Shown here: one piece after another, positions 1 to 5,542 of the stretch
Numbering within the stretch: the stretch's first letter is position 1
Layout: every line of letters starts with the position of its first letter
Assembly (NCBI GenBank): GCA_937989795.1
Contig: CALKBB010000280.1
Span: 1-9,365, forward strand
From: an uncultured Collinsella sp.
GTDB lineage: Bacteria; Actinomycetota; Coriobacteriia; Coriobacteriales; Coriobacteriaceae
DNA length: 9,365 nucleotides
Direction: 5' to 3'
Translations under genes and position numbers: made by a program
The notes under the pieces: model-generated
Told to the model about the DNA's origin: nothing
The model's database searches: none
Seen by the model: the letters and a program-made list of their open reading frames with translations, nothing else

Positions 1-807
1 TTTGCCCTCGGCGGCTGCGTCTGCGCTGTGCTCATCGTCAATAACAACGTCGACCCGCTGTTCGCCGTGCTGGCCGGTATGTGCGCCGGCGCCATCGCGG
101 GCGCCGTCACGGGCATTCTGACCACCGTCTTTGAGATTCCCGCGATCCTCGCCGGAATCCTCACCCAGATCAGCCTGTGGTCCATCAACCTGCGCATCAT
201 GGGCAAATCCAATACGCCCATCCTTGCCAAGGGCACCATCTTCTCGTCTGTCAGCAACATGACGGGCCTGCCGCAGTCCACCGTCGCCATCATCCTGGGC
301 ATCTTGCTCGCTGTGGCTATCGTTGCCATCCTGTATTGGTTCTTTGGCACCGAGATCGGCTCGGCACTACGCGCCACCGGCAACAACGAGTACATGATCC
401 GCGCCCTGGGCGTCAACACCAACTCCACCAAGATGATCGCCCTCGTGCTCTCCAACGCCCTCATCGGCCTTTCGGGCGCGCTCATCTGCCAGAGCCAGAA
501 GTACGCCGACATTGGTATGGGCACCGGTGCCATCGTTATCGGTCTTGCCGCCATTGTTATCGGCGAGGTGCTCGGCCGCCTGCTGCCCGGCGGTCTCACG
601 CAGTTTAGTGTCCGTCTTGCCTCCGCCGTCTTTGGCTCCGTGGTGTACTTCCTTATCCGCGCCATCGTGCTGCAGTTGGGCATGGACGCCAACGACATGA
701 AGCTGCTCTCCGCCGTAATCGTCGCCGTGGCCCTGTGCGTGCCCGTGGTTTGGGAGCGCTATAAGCTCCGCAGCTCCTACACGAAGGGGGATGAAGTAGA
801 TGCTTAA
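1..807 (+). CDS. ABC importer permease (TrpXYZ/ABC.X4 type), 5' partial
   Basis: Membrane permease of an ABC importer in the BPD_transp_2 superfamily, the class that includes the putative tryptophan/tyrosine transporter permease (ABC.X4.P). The reading frame is open from base 1, so the start lies outside the window; 268 residues are visible, against about 290-300 for the family. At least six hydrophobic segments can be seen, including FAVLAGMCAGAIAGAVTGIL near the left edge and LLSAVIVAVALCVPVVW near the C-terminus. Between them is a polar loop with LRATGNNEYMIRALGVN, the kind of cytoplasmic loop that couples to the ATPase in this superfamily. The gene ends at TAA 805-807 and overlaps the ATPase start by 8 nt, so the two are translated together. 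The substrate-binding protein gene is probably upstream, outside the window. The family call is firm; the substrate (an aromatic amino acid or another small solute) is inference. Confidence 0.9.
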   Translation, partial: FALGGCVCAVLIVNNNVDPLFAVLAGMCAGAIAGAVTGILTTVFEIPAILAGILTQISLWSINLRIMGKSNTPILAKGTIFSSVSNMTGLPQSTVAIILGILLAVAIVAILYWFFGTEIGSALRATGNNEYMIRALGVNTNSTKMIALVLSNALIGLSGALICQSQKYADIGMGTGAIVIGLAAIVIGEVLGRLLPGGLTQFSVRLASAVFGSVVYFLIRAIVLQLGMDANDMKLLSAVIVAVALCVPVVWERYKLRSSYTKGDEVDA

Positions 808-1594
808 GCTCTCACACGTCAAGAAGACCTTTAACAAGGGCACCGTCACCGAGAAGCGCGCTCTTACCGGCGTCGACCTTACCCTCAACGACGGCGACTT
901 TGTAACCGTGATCGGCGGTAACGGCGCCGGCAAATCCACGCTGCTCAACATGATCGCCGGCGTATATCCGCTCGATTCGGGCGTTATCGAGCTCGACGGC
1001 ACCGACATCTCGCGTCTGAGCGAGTCGCAGCGCGCCAAGTACCTGGGCCGCGTGTTCCAGGACCCCATGCGCGGCACCGCAGCCGACATGCAGATTGCCG
1101 AGAACTTGGCCCTCGCCAAGCGCCGCGGCCAGCGTCGCGGTCTTTCGTGGGGCGTCACCAAGGCCGAGAAGGACGAGTACGTTGAACTGCTCAAGCGCCT
1201 GGACCTCGGTCTGGACACGCGCCTCAACGCCAAGGTCGGTCTGCTCTCGGGCGGCCAGCGCCAGGCACTCACCTTGCTCATGGCCACGCTCACCAAGCCG
1301 CGCCTGCTGCTGCTCGACGAGCACACGGCGGCCCTCGACCCCAAGACGGCATCGAAGGTACTCAACCTGACCGAGGAGATCGTCGACGAGAACCACTTGA
1401 CCACACTCATGGTCACACACAACATGAACGACGCCATCCGTCTGGGCAACCGTCTGATCATGATGCACGAGGGCCATGTGATCTACGACGTGGCCGGCGA
1501 CGAGAAGAAGTCGCTCACCGTGGCCGACCTGCTGCAGAAGTTCGAGGAGGTCTCGGGCGGCGAGCTCGCCAACGACCGCATGCTGCTGAGCTAA
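800..1594 (+). CDS. ABC importer ATP-binding protein (TrpXYZ/ABC.X4 type)
   Basis: Cytoplasmic ATPase that powers the permease encoded just upstream. All ABC motifs are present in 264 residues: Walker A GGNGAGKST (39-47), Q-loop Gln87 in VFQDP, signature LSGGQ (149-153), Walker B RLLLLDE (168-174) with catalytic Glu174, and H-loop His207 in VTHN. The motif order and the long insert between Q-loop and signature match ABC.X4.A proteins, which pair with permeases of this type. ATG at 800 is chosen because AAGGGGG (784-790) sits 9 nt upstream, inside the end of the permease gene. The gene ends at TAA 1592-1594, and a hairpin starts within that stop codon. Function as a transporter ATPase is certain; the transported solute is inferred from family resemblance only. 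Confidence 0.95.
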   Translation: MLKLSHVKKTFNKGTVTEKRALTGVDLTLNDGDFVTVIGGNGAGKSTLLNMIAGVYPLDSGVIELDGTDISRLSESQRAKYLGRVFQDPMRGTAADMQIAENLALAKRRGQRRGLSWGVTKAEKDEYVELLKRLDLGLDTRLNAKVGLLSGGQRQALTLLMATLTKPRLLLLDEHTAALDPKTASKVLNLTEEIVDENHLTTLMVTHNMNDAIRLGNRLIMMHEGHVIYDVAGDEKKSLTVADLLQKFEEVSGGELANDRMLLS

Positions 1595-1633
1595 AACCTG
1601 CCAAAAAGGGACAGGTTTATTTTGGTAGGTTTT
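1593..1633 (+). terminator. Hairpin terminator after the ABC operon, with GGGACAGG loop
   Basis: The arms AAAACCTGCCAAAA (1593-1606) and TTTTGGTAGGTTTT (1620-1633) form a 14-bp stem with one G-U pair, and the right arm ends in a T run. The loop holds GGGACAGG. The left arm begins at the second base of the TAA stop. An alternative smaller stem pairs AAACCTG (1594-1600) with CAGGTTT (1612-1618). The layout resembles the hairpins at 2699-2737 and 5416-5456. Confidence 0.75.
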
Positions 1634-1648
1634 ATCTGCGCAAACATC

Positions 1649-1688
1649 AAAACCGCCGCAAAGGGCCAGATACCCTTGCGACGGTTTT
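1649..1688. terminator. Second, bidirectional hairpin terminator
   Basis: AAAACCGCCGCAAAGGG (1649-1665) pairs with CCCTTGCGACGGTTTT (1673-1688), leaving one bulged base and one C/A mismatch around a 7-nt loop. The A run on the left and T run on the right let it work on either strand. It lies 15 nt after the first hairpin, giving a tandem terminator. Its upper stem CAAAGGG matches the hairpins at 2699 and 5416, so it may be a variant of the same element. Confidence 0.7.
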
Positions 1689-1751
1689 CGCATATTATGT
1701 CGATAATCCAGCGTCAGCAGGAACTACTGGTTAAGGACTAAGGAAACTGCC

Positions 1752-1850
1752 ACGAGAAGCTCTCTTCCCCGTCTCGCCTTGACCGCCGCACTCCTTGCCG
1801 GCGTGCTCGCCGGCGCCCCAGCTTACGCCACCGCGGCCACCCCATCTCAA
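1752..1850 (+). pseudogene. Relic of a secreted-protein gene: signal peptide only, start codon ACG
   Basis: Thirty-three codons read as a textbook signal peptide: a basic n-region (RSSLPR), a hydrophobic core (LALTAALLAGVLAG) and an Ala-X-Ala cleavage site (APAYA, then TAATPSQ). The first codon is ACG where ATG is expected. AAGGA at 1740-1744 lies 7 nt before it, a good ribosome-binding distance. There is no ATG, GTG or TTG in frame between the upstream stop (1704) and this codon. Coding-like sequence ends at 1850, directly before an intrinsic terminator, as if most of the gene had been deleted and only its two ends remain. The frame runs on, without coding character, to TGA 1944-1946. The mature protein is unknown. 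A rare ACG start making a very short peptide cannot be excluded. Confidence 0.55.
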
Positions 1851-1857
1851 GTTATCG

Positions 1858-1888
1858 GCCCGTCCAAATGTGATCGGACGGGCTTTTT
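1858..1888 (+). terminator. Intrinsic terminator behind the signal-peptide relic
   Basis: GCCCGTCC (1858-1865) and GGACGGGC (1876-1883) form a perfect 8-bp GC-rich stem with a 10-nt loop, followed by TTTTT (1884-1888). It points in the + direction and insulates the MscS gene. It was probably the terminator of the lost secreted-protein gene. Confidence 0.8.
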
Positions 1889-1892
1889 GGTG

Positions 1893-1902
1893 GGTATCAT
1901 GG
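1893..1902 (+). promoter_or_regulatory. Possible -10 box of the MscS gene (GGTATCATGG)
   Basis: TATCAT at 1895-1900 matches five of six bases of the -10 consensus, just after the terminator T run and 33 nt before the ATG. No convincing -35 is visible, since the expected position falls in the terminator stem. A near-identical GGTACCATGG occurs at the same relative place before the next gene (2746-2755), which supports a shared promoter element. Confidence 0.3.
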
Positions 1903-1916
1903 ATGAACGAATCTTT

Positions 1917-1922
1917 AGGAGG
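1917..1922 (+). promoter_or_regulatory. Ribosome-binding site AGGAGG that fixes the MscS start
   Basis: A full AGGAGG lies 10 nt before ATG 1933. It rules against the in-frame ATG at 1903, which lies upstream of this site. Confidence 0.8.
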
Positions 1923-1932
1923 TACTCCTTAC

Positions 1933-2700
1933 ATGGAATTATTTGAGCCGATTCTTCATTTCTTTGAGCAACGGTGGGTCCACAACATCATCTGGGCCGT
2001 CATCTTGGCGATAGGCACCGCCGTCGCCGCCAAGGTCGTATCCAAGACCCTGAACCATCTGCTTAACCGAGACGATAACCCGCTTCCGGCATCGAGTATC
2101 TTCATCAACATTGCGCGCGCCGTCATCTGGATGATCGGCGGCAGCTTTATCCTCGACAACTGCTTTGGCATTAACGCAAACGCCCTCGTCGCCGCTCTTG
2201 GCGTCGGCGGCATCGCCATCTCGCTCGGCTTTCAAGACACGCTCTCAAACCTTATCGGCGGTATGCAGGTGACCTTTATGGGCATCATCAAGCCCGGCGA
2301 CAATATCGAGGTCGGTGGCGTATCGGGCGTGGTCCAGGACATCACCTGGCGCCATACGACCATCGAGGACGCCTGCGGGCAAACCATCATCGTCCCCAAC
2401 TCCAACATCTCCAAGAACACACTCGTGCACTTGATGCCCTTTGGACGCGTGGCTGTGCCCGTTGCCGTAAAGGACACGTCCAAGTGGGCCTCGCTCGACG
2501 CACTGGCAGATGAGCTCACCGACGCCACCAAGGCGGCCGTGCTTCCCATCTCGAGCTTTGATAAGGAGCCTTACGTGCTCTTTAGCGAGATCGGCGACTT
2601 TGGCATCAAGGGCAAGATCATCTTTATCGTCACGGACGACAGCACCACCTTTACGGCAGCCGATGCCTGCATCCGCGCCATCGCCCCCATCATCGCCTAA
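1933..2700 (+). CDS. MscS-family small-conductance mechanosensitive channel
   Basis: Inner-membrane channel that opens under membrane tension to release solutes after osmotic downshock. The product from ATG 1933 is 255 residues, a short form of the family. Predicted membrane segments are about residues 16-36, 56-76 and 84-112. The third is the MscS pore helix, with the small-residue pattern ALVAALGVGGIAISLGFQ followed by DTLSNLIGGMQV. The stretch from about 114 to 180 (KPGDNIEVGGVSGVVQDITWRHTTI, then IIVPNSNISKN) is the beta domain that gives the family its signature, and the C-terminal alpha/beta part follows. The start is set by AGGAGG at 1917-1922; the frame stays open upstream but that part is not coding-like. 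The gene stands alone, with a terminator on each side. The family call is firm; gating properties are not deducible. Confidence 0.93.
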   Translation: MELFEPILHFFEQRWVHNIIWAVILAIGTAVAAKVVSKTLNHLLNRDDNPLPASSIFINIARAVIWMIGGSFILDNCFGINANALVAALGVGGIAISLGFQDTLSNLIGGMQVTFMGIIKPGDNIEVGGVSGVVQDITWRHTTIEDACGQTIIVPNSNISKNTLVHLMPFGRVAVPVAVKDTSKWASLDALADELTDATKAAVLPISSFDKEPYVLFSEIGDFGIKGKIIFIVTDDSTTFTAADACIRAIAPIIA

Positions 2701-2737
2701 ACCACCACAAAGGGGACAGGCACCTTTGTGGTGGTTT
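2699..2737 (+). terminator. Perfect hairpin terminator after MscS, GGGGACAGG loop
   Basis: AAACCACCACAAAGG (2699-2713) and CCTTTGTGGTGGTTT (2723-2737) form a perfect 15-bp stem around a 9-nt loop. The left arm starts at the second base of the TAA stop, and the right arm ends in TTT. The centre, AAAGGGGACAGGCACCTTT, resembles the centre of the hairpin at 1593. Confidence 0.75.
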
Positions 2738-2745
2738 CGCATCGT

Positions 2746-2755
2746 GGTACCATGG
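2746..2755 (+). promoter_or_regulatory. Possible -10 box before the ParB-like/PnrA-like gene (GGTACCATGG)
   Basis: TACCAT (2748-2753) matches four of six -10 consensus bases, follows the MscS terminator directly and lies 40 nt before ATG 2794. It is nearly the same as the box at 1893-1902. No clear -35 is seen. Confidence 0.25.
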
Positions 2756-2793
2756 TTCATATCGTTGTTTAAACGACTAAGGGAGTAGACACC

Positions 2794-2835
2794 ATGGAAG
2801 AGGCCTATCGTCAAGCACGCAAGCGCGGCGAGTAA
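2794..2835 (+). pseudogene. Detached first 13 codons of the ParB-like/PnrA-like gene, ending at an in-frame TAA
   Basis: ATG 2794 has a strong ribosome-binding site, AAGGGAG (2779-2785), 8 nt upstream. It encodes MEEAYRQARKRGE and then stops at TAA 2833-2835. The same frame continues without another stop into the 605-residue ORF beginning at 2893. The residues between (GRRYAISQSEHPYLTDLDSL) look like protein, with a PYLxxLD pattern I associate with the start of this family. This is most simply the true gene start, cut off by a nonsense change at codon 14 such as CAA, AAA or GAA to TAA. It could also be a genuine short leader peptide that ends just before a restart site; note the TAAGGA created at the stop. 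Confidence 0.6.
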
Positions 2836-2892
2836 GGACGTCGATACGCCATTAGCCAAAGCGAGCATCCATACCTCACGGACCTCGACAGT

Positions 2893-4710
2893 TTGGTTGC
2901 CCAGCTCCCCTTAGGCCAGCGGGAGAATGTCGGCCTAAGGGACATTCCGCTCGAAATGGTCGTCGGCACGGTCACCAAAGGCCGTCAGTCCGCATTTTCA
3001 TGCAACTTTATGCCTCTGCTGCCGTTTAACACCGAGTTCGCCCGCAAGTGGTCCAACCTCTACGACATCCAGGTAACCGAGGGCTATCGCGATCCCATCA
3101 TCGTCACCGAGTTCATGCATCGGTTCTATGTCCAGGAAGGCAACAAACGCGTCAGTGTCCTCAAATTTCTAGACGCCCCGACGGTTTCGGCCAAGGTCAC
3201 CCGCCTCTACCCCGGCAAATGGGATTCCGTCGAAAGTCGCCTGTACGGCGAGTTCTGCGCGTTTTGGCACGTCTGTCCCCTATACGAGATCGAGTTCTCG
3301 CGCGAGGGAAGCTACGAGACGCTCGCCAAGATGCTCGGTCGGAACCTTATCGAAAAATGGCCGCAGAAAAAGGTCGACTATCTGCGCCACACCTTCCTGC
3401 TCTTTAAGCGCGCCTACCTTCGCGCGGGCGGCGACCACCTGGACATTACGCCCGCCGACGCCATGCTCGTCTACCTCAATGTGTACAACCAGGACCGCCT
3501 GCTGGATACGCCGACGGATATCGTCGTAAAACGCCTGTGCAAGATCTGGCGCGAGCTGGTCATTGCCGGCAAAAATGACGAGGACAAGGTCGATCTTGTC
3601 GAAGCGCCGAACGTCGATGAGGAGGAGTCGCCCGCCAAGTCCACCTCCGGCGTGCTCAACTTCTTTATGGGCAAGACCGTCTATTCGGCGGCCAACCCCC
3701 TGCGCATCGCCTTTATCCATGAATTCACCTGTGCGACGTCGAGCTGGGACAGCCTGCACGACCAAGGGCGTCAGTATCTCGATGAGCACTTTGGCGGTAT
3801 CGTGCGCACCGAGGCGTTCGAGGACTGCCATGATCCGGACGCGTTCTACGCCGCCGTGGAAACGGCTGTCAAACATGGAGCAAACGTCATCTTCTCGACC
3901 TCGCACCGCCTGATGGAATACACGCTCAGGGCTGCCGTTGAGTATCCCCGGGTTCGGTTCCTCAACTGCTCTATCGGTCTTCCCCATCAAAGCGTCCGTT
4001 CGTACTTTGGCAAGATGTACGAGGCCAAGTTCCTCCTGGGCGCCCTTGCCGCCAGCATGGCGGACAACCACCGCATCGGTTACCACGCGTCGGTCTTTGC
4101 CTCGGGCGCACTCAGCGAAATCAACGCCTTTGCGATTGGCGCCTCGCTGCTCGACCCCCGTGCGCAAATTATCCTGACCTGGGGCGATGTGCCTGCCGGT
4201 GGCCTTGCCGAGGCCATGTGCCGCGAAGGCGTGAGCGTCATGACCGGCGCCGACATGTCAAAGTCACTCGAAGATCCCACGGCCTACGGACTTCACCGCC
4301 TGATCGATGGCAAGGTTGCCGGCATTGCCATGCCGGTGTGGAACTGGGGCCGATATTACGAGCTTATCGTGCGAAGTCTGCTGCATGGCACCTGGGACGA
4401 GACCAGTGACGACAGCCAGGTTCGCGCCGTCAACTACTGGTATGGCATGAGCTCGGGCGTTATCGACATTCGCTACGCTCCGGGCCTGCCCTATCAGACG
4501 CGCAAGCTTGTTCAGCTGCTCCGCAATGGCATCGTCGAGGGCTCCATCAATCCATTTGGCGGCGAACTCCACAGCCAAGACGGCGTGGTGCAGATCGAGG
4601 GCTTTCCCCCACTGCCGAGCACGCAAATCGTCGAGATGGACTGGCTGGCCGACAACGTGGTGGGCACCATTCCGCAACTCGACGATGAGCCGAAAGTCCA
4701 CGCCTTATGA
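2893..4710 (+). CDS. Cytoplasmic ParB-like + PnrA/BMP-like fusion protein; 5' end probably disrupted
   Basis: The protein has two parts. Residues about 1-110 hold a ParB/sulfiredoxin-like region with EGNKRVSVLKFL (from residue 82), similar to the box-II motif of ParB folds. A mostly helical stretch and an acidic linker (DEEESPAKS) follow. From about residue 268 (NPLRIAFIHE) to the end it resembles PnrA/Med basic membrane proteins, the substrate-binding proteins of nucleoside ABC importers, with a segment typical of that fold (YEAKFLLGALAASMADN). It has no signal peptide, lipobox or membrane segment, so it should act in the cytoplasm, perhaps binding a nucleoside-like ligand; that is inference. 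TTG 2893 is only the first usable start after the TAA at 2833. ATG 2956, with AAGGGA 13 nt upstream, is another choice. The original start was probably ATG 2794. If no restart occurs this is a pseudogene. The stop overlaps the next start (ATGA, 4707-4710). Confidence 0.7.
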   Translation: MVAQLPLGQRENVGLRDIPLEMVVGTVTKGRQSAFSCNFMPLLPFNTEFARKWSNLYDIQVTEGYRDPIIVTEFMHRFYVQEGNKRVSVLKFLDAPTVSAKVTRLYPGKWDSVESRLYGEFCAFWHVCPLYEIEFSREGSYETLAKMLGRNLIEKWPQKKVDYLRHTFLLFKRAYLRAGGDHLDITPADAMLVYLNVYNQDRLLDTPTDIVVKRLCKIWRELVIAGKNDEDKVDLVEAPNVDEEESPAKSTSGVLNFFMGKTVYSAANPLRIAFIHEFTCATSSWDSLHDQGRQYLDEHFGGIVRTEAFEDCHDPDAFYAAVETAVKHGANVIFSTSHRLMEYTLRAAVEYPRVRFLNCSIGLPHQSVRSYFGKMYEAKFLLGALAASMADNHRIGYHASVFASGALSEINAFAIGASLLDPRAQIILTWGDVPAGGLAEAMCREGVSVMTGADMSKSLEDPTAYGLHRLIDGKVAGIAMPVWNWGRYYELIVRSLLHGTWDETSDDSQVRAVNYWYGMSSGVIDIRYAPGLPYQTRKLVQLLRNGIVEGSINPFGGELHSQDGVVQIEGFPPLPSTQIVEMDWLADNVVGTIPQLDDEPKVHAL

Positions 4711-5417
4711 AAATCCTTGCCATAGCCGATACCGAAGAACGATGCCTATGGGAGTGCTTTCGCAAGGAGCGCTTTGAGGGTGTTGACCTGATTTTGTCCG
4801 CTGGCGATCTGGACCCGGACTATCTTGAGTTTTTGGTCACGGTCATCAACAAACCGCTCATCTACGTGCGCGGCAATCACGATGACCGCTACGCACGTCA
4901 TGCACCGGGCGGCTGTATCTGCGTCGAAGACACCGTGTACGTGTATCGAGGCGTCCGCATTGCGGGGCTTGGCGGCTCCATGCGCTACCGAGATGGCGCC
5001 AACATGTACACCGAGCGCGAGATGGCCAAGCGCGTGCGCAAGCTGTCACGCAAAGTGAAGATGGTCGGCGGCTGCGACATCCTGCTGACCCATGCGCCCG
5101 CCGCCGGCATGGGCGATCTGGACGATCTGCCACATCGAGGATTCGAATGCTTTAGCACAGCGCTTGAGTCCTGGAGCCCCGACTACATGGTGCACGGGCA
5201 TGTGCATCAGAGCTACGGTCCCGATTTTCAGCGCGAGCGGCAACACGCGTGCGGGACGACGATTATCAACGCCTGCGGCTATACGCAATTTGAACTGGAC
5301 GAGACACGCTACCCCATCCGTGGCTGGCAGGCAGCTTGGCTCAATTCCCAAACCATGCGCCGCGAGCTCAAGCTCCACGAAGCCATCGAGTCCTCAACCG
5401 CCAGAACACCCTGGTAA
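4707..5417 (+). CDS. Calcineurin-like metallophosphoesterase
   Basis: A cytoplasmic 236-residue protein of the calcineurin-like phosphoesterase fold, which uses two metal ions to hydrolyse phosphate esters. Visible motifs in order: ADTE (Asp8; the usual His of the DxH motif is replaced by Glu10), SAGDLD (Asp34), GNHD (56-59), LTHAP (His129) and HGHVH (163-167). Except for the first motif, all metal-binding and catalytic residues are in place, and a DxE variant occurs in some families of this fold. ATG 4707 overlaps the TGA of the upstream gene by 4 nt and has no strong ribosome-binding site of its own, so its translation is probably coupled to the ParB-like/PnrA-like gene. An early stop in that gene could therefore reduce its expression. 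The substrate is unknown; a nucleotide or cyclic nucleotide is a reasonable guess given the partner. Confidence 0.88.
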   Translation: MKILAIADTEERCLWECFRKERFEGVDLILSAGDLDPDYLEFLVTVINKPLIYVRGNHDDRYARHAPGGCICVEDTVYVYRGVRIAGLGGSMRYRDGANMYTEREMAKRVRKLSRKVKMVGGCDILLTHAPAAGMGDLDDLPHRGFECFSTALESWSPDYMVHGHVHQSYGPDFQRERQHACGTTIINACGYTQFELDETRYPIRGWQAAWLNSQTMRRELKLHEAIESSTARTPW

Positions 5418-5456
5418 CTGCCTCAAAGGGGTCACTGCCCCCTTTGAGGCAGTTTT
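5416..5456 (+). terminator. Perfect hairpin terminator after the metallophosphoesterase gene
   Basis: AACTGCCTCAAAGGGG (5416-5431) and CCCCTTTGAGGCAGTT (5439-5454) make a perfect 16-bp stem with a 7-nt loop, followed by further Ts (TTTT at 5453-5456). As with the hairpins at 1593 and 2699, the left arm begins at the second base of the TAA stop. The centre shares AAAGGGG...CCTTT with the hairpin at 2699. Confidence 0.78.
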
Positions 5457-5467
5457 GACGCGATAGC

Positions 5468-5507
5468 AAGAAACCCGGTCCTGCACAAGGCAGAACCGGG
5501 TTTCTTT
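5468..5507. terminator. Terminator at the end of rplA, probably bidirectional
   Basis: AAGAAACCCGGT (5468-5479) pairs with ACCGGGTTTCTT (5495-5506). Inside, four more pairs follow after one mismatch, closing on a 5-nt loop. It lies between the convergent metallophosphoesterase and rplA genes and can serve both strands. It ends the ribosomal-protein transcript 36 nt after the rplA stop. Confidence 0.75.
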
Positions 5508-5542
5508 AGCAATGCTTGCTTTGCTCAGGCAGTAACTAAAAA

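Noticed and set aside
367..1693. Long minus-strand frames opposite the ABC permease and ATPase genes
   Set aside because: The plus strand holds clear permease and ATPase genes with all motifs; the antisense translations have no recognisable domains.
1795..1932. Upstream extension of the MscS reading frame, including an ATG at 1903
   Set aside because: The extension crosses an intrinsic terminator and reads as Pro/Trp-rich non-protein sequence; AGGAGG at 1917-1922 fits only the ATG at 1933.
2833..2835. Programmed recoding of the in-frame TAA
   Set aside because: TAA is not the codon used for selenocysteine or pyrrolysine, and no supporting stem-loop is evident; nonsense mutation or restart is simpler.
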